This document shows positions 26,235 through 34,337 of a DNA stretch of 64,000 bases, in pieces. The stretch covers positions 28,993-92,992 of the forward strand of contig JBCCQN010000009.1 of assembly GCA_039024315.1 (NCBI GenBank), given 5' to 3'. The stretch comes from JBCAWW01 sp039024315 (GTDB lineage Bacteria; Bacteroidota; Bacteroidia; J057). A program made the position numbers and the translations under genes. The notes below the pieces were generated by a model, which worked only from the letters and a program-made list of their open reading frames with translations, was not told the DNA's origin and did not search any database. Positions within the stretch are counted from its first letter, which is position 1. Every line of letters starts with the position of its first letter.

Positions 26235-26440
26235 CCTTTAAAAAGTCTTTATAGAGATAATTTTATCCTTTCGGTTTTGATGTAGGCTTTAGGCTTTTTA
26301 GCAAATGTTTGTATCAGCTGCTGTTGCTTAATCACTTACACTAACCTATAGGCAAAGGCTATTCCCAACGTGCCAAAAAACACTAACTCACTCATAAACA
26401 ACACACTATAAAAAATCAACTTGGGTCATTTTTCTAATTA

Positions 26441-26467
26441 TGAGAAAAATCGTTCTCAGAATGAGAA
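26441..26467. promoter_or_regulatory. TGAGAA/TTCTCA repeats
   Basis: TGAGAA at 26441, inverted TTCTCA at 26453 and TGAGAA again at 26462: a possible protein-binding cluster upstream of the acyl-CoA dehydrogenase promoter. Confidence 0.35.
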
Positions 26468-26486
26468 AAAATGCCTTAGAAATAAT

Positions 26487-26506
26487 TTTAGGCATAAAGG
26501 CCTAGG
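26487..26506. promoter_or_regulatory. Operator-like inverted repeat 1
   Basis: TTTAGGC-ATAAAG-GCCTAGG, centred 46 bp upstream of repeat 2 and just upstream of the -7 box. Confidence 0.55.
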
Positions 26507-26523
26507 AATTCAAAATATGTTGT

Positions 26524-26531
26524 TATATTTG
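26524..26531 (+). promoter_or_regulatory. -7 promoter box of acyl-CoA dehydrogenase gene
   Basis: TATATTTG, an exact match to the Bacteroidota TAnnTTTG box. No good -33 TTTG is present, as expected for a regulated promoter. The transcript would start near 26538. Confidence 0.6.
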
Positions 26532-26532
26532 T

Positions 26533-26552
26533 TTTAGGCACAAAGGCCTAAA
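26533..26552. promoter_or_regulatory. Operator-like inverted repeat 2
   Basis: TTTAGGC-ACAAAG-GCCTAAA, a perfect 7-bp inverted repeat covering the expected transcription start, a typical repressor position. Confidence 0.6.
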
Positions 26553-26570
26553 GATTTTTAACAATATTCA

Positions 26571-28370
26571 ATGGCAACTAATACTAAAGCCCCCAAACAT
26601 ATCACCGGCGGTACCTTTATCATCAAAGATACGGATCCCCAATCCATTTTTATCTCTGAATCTCTGAGCGAAGAACAGCGCATGATTAGAGAAAGTATCG
26701 TCGATTTTATTGAACAAGAAATTGATCCAGTTTCTGAACTCTTGGACTCGCAAAAAGATCTAAGCTTAGCTCCTCACCTTTTAGAAAAAACAGGAGAACT
26801 GGGTATGCTAGGCATTGGAGTACCCGAAAGCTATGGCGGTATAGAGATGGATTTTGTCACTGCCTTGAGCAATAGTGAAAGCATGAGTGGAGCCCATTCA
26901 TTTGCCCTTACTATCGGCGTTCAGACTAGTATTGGCATTGCCCCGATCCTGCTTTACGGCAATGAGGCACAGAAGCAACAATACCTACCTCAGATGATAA
27001 CCGGGGAGCTCAAGAGCTGCTATTGTTTGACAGAGCCAGATGCAGGATCAGACGCTAATTCGGGTAAAACTACGGCTCAACTCAATGAAGCTGGTACTCA
27101 CTATATCCTCAATGGTCAAAAAATGTGGATCACCAATTCTGGTTTCGCAGATTTGTTTATAGTCTTTGCCAAAATCGATGGAGATAAAAATCTATCCGCT
27201 TTTATCGTTGAAAAAGCTTTTGGGGGGGTAACACTGGGCGAAGAAGAAAAGAAAATGGGTATCAAAGGCTCCTCAACCCGCCAAGTTTTCTTTAATGAAG
27301 TACCCGTACCTATTGATAATCTATTAGGAGAGCGTCAAGGCGGCTTTAAAATCGCCCTCAATGTCCTCAATACTGGTCGGATCAAATTATCGGCCTCCTG
27401 CCTAGGCTCCAGTAAACGTGCTTTGGGCCTTGCCAGTCGCTATGCAAATGAACGTAAGCAATTTGGAACGCCTATCTCTAGCTTTGGCGCAATCAAGGAG
27501 AAGCTAGCCAAAATCGCTACTCGTACTTATGGCTTAGATGCAGCTCTTTATCGCACCGGCGCAGCGATTGATCAGGCCTATGATGAAATGATAGCTGCAG
27601 GCCTAGATGCCAATATTGCCAAGTCAGCTTGTGTGGAAGCCTACGCTATTGAATGTGCCATCCTTAAAGTTTACGGCTCAGAGACAGAGGCCCTAGCTGT
27701 AGATGAAGGCGTACAAATTCATGGCGGGATGGGCTTTTCGGCTGACACTAAGATCGAAAAAATGTATCGCGATGCGCGCATCAGCCGCATATTTGAAGGT
27801 ACCAATGAAATTAACCGCATGCTCAGCATCGATATGCTGCTAAAAAAGGCTATGGGTGGGCAATTGGATCTACTAGGCGCAGTGCAAAAAGTAATGGGAG
27901 AACTCAGCAGTCTGCCAGAACAGGAAAACCCCTATAAAGGACCTCTCTCTGAAGCAAAATGCTTATTGGCGGGCTTAAAGAAAGCCTTTTTATTGCTCGC
28001 AGGCTCGGCTGTTCAAAAACTCATGATGAAGCTCAAAGAAGAGCAGGAGATATTGATCAATGCAGCCGATATTTTGGCTCAGATCTATATACTAGAGTCG
28101 GCTATTCTCAAAACAGAGCAGCTGATTTCGCTTAAGGGGGAAATCAGCTGCGAAGATCAAATCCGTCTTACTCAGCTTTTGGCGCATGATTCGGTGAGCG
28201 TAGTACGCAATGCTGGAGAGGAAATCATTTATGGATTTGCCTCCGAAGACGAGATTTCCTTCTTGCTCATGGGGCTTAAGCGTTATACCAAAATCAGTCC
28301 ACTCAATCGCAAGGCTGAAAGACGGCTCATCGCCGAACGCTTATCCGAAAAGGCAGAATGGTGCTTTTAG
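26571..28370 (+). CDS. Acyl-CoA dehydrogenase, long (VLCAD/ACAD9-type) form
   Basis: 599 residues. Core dehydrogenase domain at about 20-410: 'YCLTEPDAGSDANSGKTTA' (FAD/substrate site), 'KMWITNSGFADLFIVFAK', 'MGIKGSSTRQVFF', and 'RIFEGTNEINR' carrying the catalytic Glu; followed by a 180-residue C-terminal helical extension, as in very-long-chain acyl-CoA dehydrogenases. It oxidises acyl-CoA to trans-2-enoyl-CoA in the first step of beta-oxidation. It is alone, not next to thiolase or hydratase genes. Its promoter is flanked by two TTTAGGC-N6-GCCTAAA repeats, suggesting repression by a fatty-acid-responsive TetR-type regulator; the regulator is not identified. Confidence 0.93.
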   Translation: MATNTKAPKHITGGTFIIKDTDPQSIFISESLSEEQRMIRESIVDFIEQEIDPVSELLDSQKDLSLAPHLLEKTGELGMLGIGVPESYGGIEMDFVTALSNSESMSGAHSFALTIGVQTSIGIAPILLYGNEAQKQQYLPQMITGELKSCYCLTEPDAGSDANSGKTTAQLNEAGTHYILNGQKMWITNSGFADLFIVFAKIDGDKNLSAFIVEKAFGGVTLGEEEKKMGIKGSSTRQVFFNEVPVPIDNLLGERQGGFKIALNVLNTGRIKLSASCLGSSKRALGLASRYANERKQFGTPISSFGAIKEKLAKIATRTYGLDAALYRTGAAIDQAYDEMIAAGLDANIAKSACVEAYAIECAILKVYGSETEALAVDEGVQIHGGMGFSADTKIEKMYRDARISRIFEGTNEINRMLSIDMLLKKAMGGQLDLLGAVQKVMGELSSLPEQENPYKGPLSEAKCLLAGLKKAFLLLAGSAVQKLMMKLKEEQEILINAADILAQIYILESAILKTEQLISLKGEISCEDQIRLTQLLAHDSVSVVRNAGEEIIYGFASEDEISFLLMGLKRYTKISPLNRKAERRLIAERLSEKAEWCF

Positions 28371-28894
28371 AAAGAAGCACTTAAGGAATACCACATGGCC
28401 TCAGTAATTTGAAATTACTGAGGCCATTACCGTTAGAAAGACAACTATTCAGCCTGATTAAATGCACTTTTGTACCTACTTATTTCGAAATTTTAAATTT
28501 TACTACTATATTTTACATGTTCATTCAATCTTGGGGAATTATTGATGAACTGAAATCATGTTTTAATAGCTTTTTTGATCAAAAGGGCAGAAGGAATTAC
28601 GATCATATTTAATTGGGGCTATTTCTGTTATTGGTTTCTAAATTGCTAGTTAAGTAGCTCAGCTATGGACTAGCTTATGTTCTCAATCCGGCATATGTGG
28701 GTTTTCCCAAGCTAGTATTGAATCCTTCTATCGAAGGACGAGCTGAAAAATCATGTGCATAAGCATGCGATATGTATTCTTGTGATTAATTGCTCTTCCT
28801 CCAAAAGCTAGCAAGGTAAGCAACCGAAAAATTATTAGTTAAGCATAGATTGTAAAACTGATTAAAACGACACTTACTTCCCAAAACGCCCTAC
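28371..28894. other. 524-bp intergenic region
   Basis: Holds a perfect 31-nt hairpin (28396-28426). The rest is AT-rich; short frames here (e.g. 28409-28612) show no protein-like composition. The last 100 bp should contain the LytTR gene's promoter, but I see no clear match. Confidence 0.6.
28396..28426. terminator. Perfect hairpin after acyl-CoA dehydrogenase
   Basis: TGGCCTCAGTAATTT and its exact complement separated by one G (effective loop of 3-7 nt). There is no T run on either side, so it is a transcript-end stabiliser or an atypical terminator. Confidence 0.6.
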
Positions 28895-29638
28895 ATGTTA
28901 TCCAATTGCGTAGTTATCGACAGCGATCGACTAACTCATGACCTCCTTGCCCAAACACTAACAGAATACATCCCTGAGCTTGATATCCTCAAGTCAGCAT
29001 ATAATGGTTCTGAAGGAATGGATATTTTGCGTACTCACACACCAGATTTGATCTTTTTAGAGGTCGAATTAAATGACATGAGTGGTACAGAAATGCTCTC
29101 ACAAATTGGAGAGTTATCTAGTCTCGATTATCAAATTATTTTCATGCACGCTGATAAGCTTCACAACAAAAATGTGATCAAGCATGATTCTGTAAATTAC
29201 TTGAAGAAGCCTTTTGACCAAGTGGAATTGCAAAAGCTTCTCAAACCGATCCTTGCTCGAAGAAAAAGTAAGATACCAGCCGCCACTCTCACCCAAACCC
29301 CAGATAATAGGGAGGTCTTATCTCTCCAGCTACAAGAAGGAGAAATTCAGATTCCCATGCGTGAAATATTCTTCCTACGTGGAGATCGAAACTACACCTA
29401 CATTCACAGCAAGCCTTATGGCAAAACCTTGGTGTCTAAAACCCTCAGCCATTTTGAAACAAATGTGAATTCGGCCTCCTTCTTTAGATGCCATAAGTCA
29501 TTTATTGTAAATCGAATTCATATTAAAAATTATCTTCCCAACAATAGACTTTTGTTATCCAATAATGCTGAGATACCCGTAGCCAGAAGGAAAAAATCAG
29601 ACTTTATGAGCTGGTTTGGCGCCCGTCTAAAAAAATAA
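28895..29638 (+). CDS. LytTR regulator with a degenerate receiver domain
   Basis: 247 residues: receiver-like domain (1-122) and LytTR DNA-binding domain (about 140-245: 'REIFFLRGDRNYTYIHSKPYGKTLVSKTLSHFE', 'FFRCHKSFIVNRIHIKNYL'). In the receiver the acidic pair is D9/D11 and the Lys is kept (YLKKPFD), but the phospho-acceptor Asp is Glu56 (LIFLEVELNDMSG) and the conserved Thr/Ser region reads IIFMHAD. It is therefore probably not switched by phosphorylation; Glu could mimic the phosphorylated state. There is no histidine kinase beside it. Convergent with the permease gene. Confidence 0.9.
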   Translation: MLSNCVVIDSDRLTHDLLAQTLTEYIPELDILKSAYNGSEGMDILRTHTPDLIFLEVELNDMSGTEMLSQIGELSSLDYQIIFMHADKLHNKNVIKHDSVNYLKKPFDQVELQKLLKPILARRKSKIPAATLTQTPDNREVLSLQLQEGEIQIPMREIFFLRGDRNYTYIHSKPYGKTLVSKTLSHFETNVNSASFFRCHKSFIVNRIHIKNYLPNNRLLLSNNAEIPVARRKKSDFMSWFGARLKK

Positions 29639-29699
29639 GGCCATCAATCAAAGACTGGTCTCTTTTAGCTTTAACTGCACCCTAAAATGTGGCTGATTC

Positions 29700-31016
29700 T
29701 TACTTCTTTTTATGTATCAACAGCCGATATAAAATCCAACTGAGTAGCATGATACCAAAGTAAATCCCTGCCAACATTAAGTTAAAATATACGATCGCGA
29801 TCAAAGCTATCAAGGCAATTACAAATGCAATCGCAGGTAAAACCGGAAAGGCAGGTACTTTGAAAGGGCGCTCTAGTTGAGGTTCTCTGCTTCGCAGAAC
29901 GAATAGAGAAACCAATGATATTAGGTACATACTCAATGCTCCCATACAAGCGATGGTAATGATTTGACTGGTTTTGCCGGTCAAAAGGGCTATGATCCCG
30001 ATGATCATATTAAAAATCAGGGCATTGGCAGGAGTTTGGCGCTTGGGCAAGATTTTTCCGAGAGCTTTTGGGGCGAGTCCGGCTCTGCCGAACTCATAAC
30101 TCGCACGACCTGCGGCCAAGATAATCCCATGAAAAGAAGCAACCAGTCCAAATAGGCCAATAATACTTATCACTGATACCAACACATGCCCTTCACCCAT
30201 CAAATGACTCATCACTAGTGGTAATGGAGCATCAGAAGCCTCAGTCGTTCCAGCATCGTAAACGGCGGTTTCCCATCCATTTACCCCCACAGAAGACAAA
30301 AAAGTCAAGCCACAAAGGAGCAGGAGCGTAAAAATCGCCGAGCCAAAACCAATTAAAACATTTCGTTGGGGATTGATCGTTTCTTCCGCCACATTGGCGA
30401 CCCCCTCTATTGCTAGGTAAAACCAAATCGCAAAGGGAAAGGCCAAAAAGATCCCGTTTATACCATTGGGCCAAGCGTTAGCCGAAAAGGCGCTAGGCTC
30501 AAAATTGGGTAGGCTGATGCCGGCAAATAACAATAAGCCAATGATAGCAATCACCGTGATCAATAATTCAAAGCTAGCGGCCGCCTCTACGCCATAAATA
30601 TTAAGCCCAGTAAAGATCAAATAGGCGGCTATGGCAATGTAGATTTCCGGTATTGCAGGCACAAAAGGCCCTAAATAGGCCCCAATCGCAAAAGCAATCG
30701 CTGGTGGAGCAAAGATAAATTCAATATTTTGAGCCATCCCCCCAATAAAACCCCACTCAGCGCCTAAGGCTCGGTTGGCATAATCAAAAGCTCCTCCGGC
30801 TTTGGGAATCGCACAAGCCAGTTCCGTATAGCTAAATGTAAAACAGAGGTACATGATAGAAACCAAAATGGTAGCGATCGCTAAACCACCTGTTCCTCCC
30901 TCAGGGAGGCCAAGGTTCCAGCCAAAGTACATACCAGAAATGACGTAGCCGACGCCGAGCCCCCAGAGCATCAAAGGTCCGAGACTGCGTTTAAGGCCAT
31001 CAGTAGCGTTAGACAT
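29700..31016 (-). CDS. eat: APC family permease, ethanolamine permease type
   Basis: 438 residues, about 12 transmembrane helices. The N-terminal segment 'LGPLMLWGLGVGYVISGMYFGWNLGLPEGGT' is characteristic of the ethanolamine permease subfamily of the amino acid-polyamine-organocation superfamily; 'IPKAGGAFDYANRALG' and 'ANVAEETINPQRN' are APC signatures. Imports ethanolamine or a related small amine or amino acid. No ethanolamine ammonia-lyase or microcompartment genes are in this window, so the substrate is an inference. Two GTTC-hairpin motifs lie in frame (29885-29901 and 30079-30093). Confidence 0.85.
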   Translation of the reverse strand: MSNATDGLKRSLGPLMLWGLGVGYVISGMYFGWNLGLPEGGTGGLAIATILVSIMYLCFTFSYTELACAIPKAGGAFDYANRALGAEWGFIGGMAQNIEFIFAPPAIAFAIGAYLGPFVPAIPEIYIAIAAYLIFTGLNIYGVEAAASFELLITVIAIIGLLLFAGISLPNFEPSAFSANAWPNGINGIFLAFPFAIWFYLAIEGVANVAEETINPQRNVLIGFGSAIFTLLLLCGLTFLSSVGVNGWETAVYDAGTTEASDAPLPLVMSHLMGEGHVLVSVISIIGLFGLVASFHGIILAAGRASYEFGRAGLAPKALGKILPKRQTPANALIFNMIIGIIALLTGKTSQIITIACMGALSMYLISLVSLFVLRSREPQLERPFKVPAFPVLPAIAFVIALIALIAIVYFNLMLAGIYFGIMLLSWILYRLLIHKKK

Positions 31017-31083
31017 GAATGAGTTATCGATAGGATTGAGTTCCTAGCTTACTCAAATATTCGCTAAAGTCAAAGTAAAGGGA

Positions 31084-32208
31084 CTAAGGCAGGGCTACAC
31101 CAATAAAGGCTTTCGCATTTTCCAGTCTCACTTCATGATCGCCATTGCTCAGTCGACAATTGAGATCAAGCCCTAACCTTAAGGTAGGTTGCCCTAATTC
31201 GTTGTCCTGATAATCAAGCACTTCAGTAATTTCGATCTTACTCTCACTGTCCTGCTGACTCCAATCAGAACGATAAAGTTGCCCATTTTCATCCCACCAA
31301 AGTACTCGCACATGCCCAAATTGCATGCTATCTGGGCTAGTTACTTGTTCTAGTTGGTAGTCAAAGTTATAGGTACATTGATTAGGATCAGTAGAAACCA
31401 AGCGACTATAGCTAGCGCGACAGCCATTGGCATCGATAATATTTAGTTCTGCCTTATATCGTCCTTTGGTTTGGTAGATTACGCCAGGGTCAGCCTGATT
31501 ACTTGAATTTCCATCCCCAAAAGACCAGTTGTACTGAATCGGAGCAGCGCCTTGTATTTGGCTTTCAAACTTTACGTAATTGAGACCGGTGTCAATTTCT
31601 GCCACAAAATCCACCTTACAGGCCTCAAGGTCTAAGCGTACTTCATTACAAATTTGAGACTCGCAGTTTTGGCCATCAGTAGCGCTCAAACAAACTTCAT
31701 AGCTATTACCGCTTATTTCTTCATAAAAGCGTATGGGATTAAGCTCATTGGAAGTGCTGCCATCACCAAAAGTCCATTGGAGGAGCGGATTATTGCCGCC
31801 ACTCGCATGGGTTTGATAGCTTACTTTAAATAAGACCGGCCCCAAAGAAGGGGCAAAAGCAAAGGGATAAGACTTGGGCTGAAAGATGGAGGGAATGTCA
31901 AAGCCACCATTGTCAGGTCGTATATCTACATCTCTAAACTCGATAGCGAAGCTATTAGGGCATTCTTGACAATCTACTGGGCTCAATTGACCTTCAAAGA
32001 TCCATAGGTTATTAATATTTCTTTCACGCCGCGTGTACATATAATAACCTTTTTTGCCGGCATCTAATCTAATTGCTTGACCATCAATTTGCCCGTCAAG
32101 GTAGAAATCCACTTCACCCTCCGAAGGAAGAGGTAAAGGTTTTTCTTGACAGCTCAACAAACTGAGGCACATTCCCCCCAGCACTATAAAAAAGGAGAGG
32201 TTTTTCAT
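31084..32208 (-). CDS. PKD-domain lipoprotein
   Basis: The ATG at 32208 is chosen (frame open to 32292) because it opens a lipoprotein signal ending LLSC (Cys20). 374 residues. After about 130 residues there are two PKD-like beta-sandwich domains ('LLQWTFGDGSTSNELNPIRFYEEISGNSYEVCLSATD' and 'IQYNWSFGDGNSSNQADPGVIYQTKGRYKAELNIID'-type patterns with the WTFGDG/WSFGDG signature), then a beta-rich C-terminus. It begins 2 nt after the stop of the beta-barrel gene, in the same operon as the ECF sigma factor. Probably an outer-membrane surface protein controlled by that sigma factor. Confidence 0.85.
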   Translation of the reverse strand: MKNLSFFIVLGGMCLSLLSCQEKPLPLPSEGEVDFYLDGQIDGQAIRLDAGKKGYYMYTRRERNINNLWIFEGQLSPVDCQECPNSFAIEFRDVDIRPDNGGFDIPSIFQPKSYPFAFAPSLGPVLFKVSYQTHASGGNNPLLQWTFGDGSTSNELNPIRFYEEISGNSYEVCLSATDGQNCESQICNEVRLDLEACKVDFVAEIDTGLNYVKFESQIQGAAPIQYNWSFGDGNSSNQADPGVIYQTKGRYKAELNIIDANGCRASYSRLVSTDPNQCTYNFDYQLEQVTSPDSMQFGHVRVLWWDENGQLYRSDWSQQDSESKIEITEVLDYQDNELGQPTLRLGLDLNCRLSNGDHEVRLENAKAFIGVALP

Positions 32209-32209
32209 G

Positions 32210-33439
32210 CTAAAAATGGCTAAGGTAGAATTCAGCAAACACGCGGAATTGCAGCGGAGACAACTCACGCTCAAGGAAGTACTCATCCCCAAAGGGACTT
32301 TTTAAATTATAATTTGCCGTGGCTCCTAGGCGAATACCTCTTTTCCAATAGTAGGCATAACCAGCCGTTAAAGCGGGATTCCAAGTCCGTAAGCCTTGTG
32401 TATAGCCCCAAGCAGCGCTAGTCTCTTCTTTTTGAATGCCAAAAGAGTTTTCTGCCCGATTGGTGATGGTACCCGAAGCATTGACAAGGTAGGACATTTG
32501 CGCTCCCAGCAATAAATAATGGCCTTTGTAAACTCTCATATCCAAGCCGATCGGCATCTCTAAATAATGCAAACGCTCTACGTTCAACACATTGGCATCA
32601 ATATCAGCCCCAAAGTTATAATAAATCTGCTGGATGTTGGTGACGGCATTTATGCCCCCCCTACCCTGATACGTAAGACCTGTGTACAACTTTAATCGGC
32701 GAGTAAGTCCGAAGGCATATTTTAGCCCCATAGCAGGATGCGTACTCCAATCATTGAAACGTACAGCACTAGGGTTGAGATTGAATCCAAGCCAGAGAGA
32801 TAGTTCGTTACGAGGGAAGCCGCTAGGCGGAACGCTTATTTCCTTAGCAAACTGACTCGAGAGACTCCAAATCGTATTATTGAAGCCTAAACGTTTGAGC
32901 TGTTTGAGTTGAGAAGACAGACTAGGTCTATCATCCTCAGTTGAGGCGAATGAGAAATCAGGTCTGCCTTGGGGTTCAAGAGAGGCCAAAGTGGACAGAG
33001 TCTCATCGTTACCTTGCCCTTGGTGGGCTTGGCGAATGCTTTGGGCGGATTGATTAGCGGCTCGACTTTGCTCATATGCTACTTGTGAGCTAAATGAGCG
33101 TTCCCCGGAGGGTGAAACAGATGCTACCGCCAAAGGAATCCCTTGGGTAAGCGCTTGGGGTGATTCTAAGAGAGTATGTGTAGCCGAGAATGGCTCAATG
33201 GGGCGTAGTTCAGCGAATAGCCGGTTGCCAGAAAATATCCATACCAATAATGGAATGCTGATCACTGTAACCAAAATCAGGCTGTAGGTGATCAGGGAGA
33301 GTAGATACTGTTTCCGCCTCTTCTGCTCAGCAAGAATCATTTGCTCCGCTTGCAGCCAATAGGATTCCTGAAAAGGAAAATCCCTTTGGCCAGCTCCGTT
33401 GCGGAACAAATCGTCTAATGGATGTCGGTTCGTACTCAT
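32210..33439 (-). CDS. Single-span membrane protein with C-terminal outer-membrane beta-barrel-like domain
   Basis: 409 residues. The N-terminal 45 residues are soluble and charged, followed by one transmembrane helix (about 46-70: 'LLSLITYSLILVTVISIPLLVWIF'), a Ser/Gln-rich linker (about 75-185) and a C-terminal half (about 215-409) with alternating beta strands and a terminal Phe ('RVFAEFYLSHF') like an OmpA/PorT-type beta-barrel. Next to an ECF sigma factor with an ATGA overlap, the N-terminal part sits where an anti-sigma factor is expected, but I see no known anti-sigma motif. A hairpin with AAGCGTTCCGC head (32820-32838) and another (33096-33112) are in frame. Confidence 0.82.
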   Translation of the reverse strand: MSTNRHPLDDLFRNGAGQRDFPFQESYWLQAEQMILAEQKRRKQYLLSLITYSLILVTVISIPLLVWIFSGNRLFAELRPIEPFSATHTLLESPQALTQGIPLAVASVSPSGERSFSSQVAYEQSRAANQSAQSIRQAHQGQGNDETLSTLASLEPQGRPDFSFASTEDDRPSLSSQLKQLKRLGFNNTIWSLSSQFAKEISVPPSGFPRNELSLWLGFNLNPSAVRFNDWSTHPAMGLKYAFGLTRRLKLYTGLTYQGRGGINAVTNIQQIYYNFGADIDANVLNVERLHYLEMPIGLDMRVYKGHYLLLGAQMSYLVNASGTITNRAENSFGIQKEETSAAWGYTQGLRTWNPALTAGYAYYWKRGIRLGATANYNLKSPFGDEYFLERELSPLQFRVFAEFYLSHF

Positions 33440-34005
33440 GATGACAAGGTTTTAGAAAGCTTTTGGCTTTCAACCAACCATTGCTTTAGTTTTTTACGGG
33501 CAAATGCCACGTGCCATTTTGAAGTGCCGTCGGACATACCCAACATATCTGCGATTTCTTTGTGGCTATATCCATCGATGGCGTAAAGGTTGAAGACCTG
33601 GCGACTCATGGTCGGTAAGCGCTGAATCAGGGCTTCCAAGGCCTCCGCATCCATACGCAATGCGGCTTCATTGAGGTCTGTATAGGAGTCAAACGTATCT
33701 GTATCGGTAAATTCGGTTTGCTGATGAGTCTCACGGTAGCGACGATGCTTCCTAAACTCATCGATGATCGTATTGATCATAATCCGTCGAATCCAAGCTT
33801 CAAAAGGCACATTGGCCTTCTTGCGTTCGAGGTTTTGGAGGATTTTGAGAAAACCCATATTGACCAGCGGCACAGCGTCTGCTTCTTGCTTGACATAACG
33901 TATGCATACGCTCATCAATAAGCTGAAGCATTTGCGGTATAAAGTGGCTTGTGCTCTACGATCTTCGCGGATGCAGCCTTCCAATATGCCGTTTTCGATG
34001 TTCAT
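33436..34005 (-). CDS. ECF RNA polymerase sigma factor
   Basis: 189 residues. Sigma region 2 at about 20-90 ('LYRKCFSLLMSVCIRYVKQEADA', 'PFEAWIRRIMINTIIDEFRK'), region 4 at about 130-180 ('LIQRLPTMSRQVFNLYAIDGYSHKEIADMLGMSDGTSKWHVAFARKKLKQWL'). The stop overlaps the next start by 4 nt (ATGA), so sigma, membrane protein and PKD lipoprotein form one operon. Bacteroidota ECF factors of this kind usually drive surface-protein genes in response to envelope signals. Confidence 0.93.
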   Translation of the reverse strand: MNIENGILEGCIREDRRAQATLYRKCFSLLMSVCIRYVKQEADAVPLVNMGFLKILQNLERKKANVPFEAWIRRIMINTIIDEFRKHRRYRETHQQTEFTDTDTFDSYTDLNEAALRMDAEALEALIQRLPTMSRQVFNLYAIDGYSHKEIADMLGMSDGTSKWHVAFARKKLKQWLVESQKLSKTLSS

Positions 34006-34337
34006 GAGTCGATGGGTCTGAGCTTGGCTTTCGTTAAGATACTAGGTAAACGTTTAATTCATCCACAGATTGCTAAAAAAGTTTTCCAAAAAAGCCCCTA
34101 CTCTCGCGTAGGGGCTTTTTGGCCAAAATGAAATCTAGCACTTCAAATTTTGAGGTTTTGGTTAGAGGTTGAAAGAACGGGAAATCGCAAATTCAAACAG
34201 CTACACGCATCCCTATGGCAAAGGGTTGGGTAAGGGGTGAAAAAAATTATTTTTTTTTCTATTCGCTTGAATTCCTAAGCTCCAGCGAGACAATTCATTA
34301 GACTTGTTGGATATTTTGTATCTTGTAGCAAAAAGAA
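34006..34337. other. 332-bp divergent intergenic region
   Basis: Contains the hairpin at 34088-34122 and an AT-rich part before the GTG of the next gene. I see no exact TTTG/TAnnTTTG promoter for either direction. Confidence 0.6.
34088..34122. terminator. Terminator-like hairpin in the upstream region of the sigma operon
   Basis: AAAAAGCCCCTAC / GTAGGGGCTTTTT stem with loop TCTCGC (34101-34106 approx.), T run in both directions. It lies between two divergent genes, where no transcript needs to end; it could be an attenuator in the sigma operon leader or end a short RNA. Confidence 0.6.

Larger units (their letters stand above)
25944..26570. other. 627-bp intergenic region
   Basis: Contains the second 36-nt element with its terminator (26168-26234), an AT-rich stretch with inverted 'gataagc...gcttatc' copies (about 26082-26098), TGAGAA/TTCTCA repeats (26441-26467), and the acyl-CoA dehydrogenase promoter with two operator-like inverted repeats. 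No coding potential beyond a 61- and an 81-codon spurious frame. Confidence 0.75.

Noticed and set aside
28409..28612. 67-codon plus-strand frame after the acyl-CoA dehydrogenase gene
   Set aside because: AT-rich intergenic DNA with no recognisable domain or start context; it also overlaps the perfect hairpin.
29700..31016. An ethanolamine utilisation operon
   Set aside because: Only the permease is present; no lyase, activator or shell proteins are within the window.
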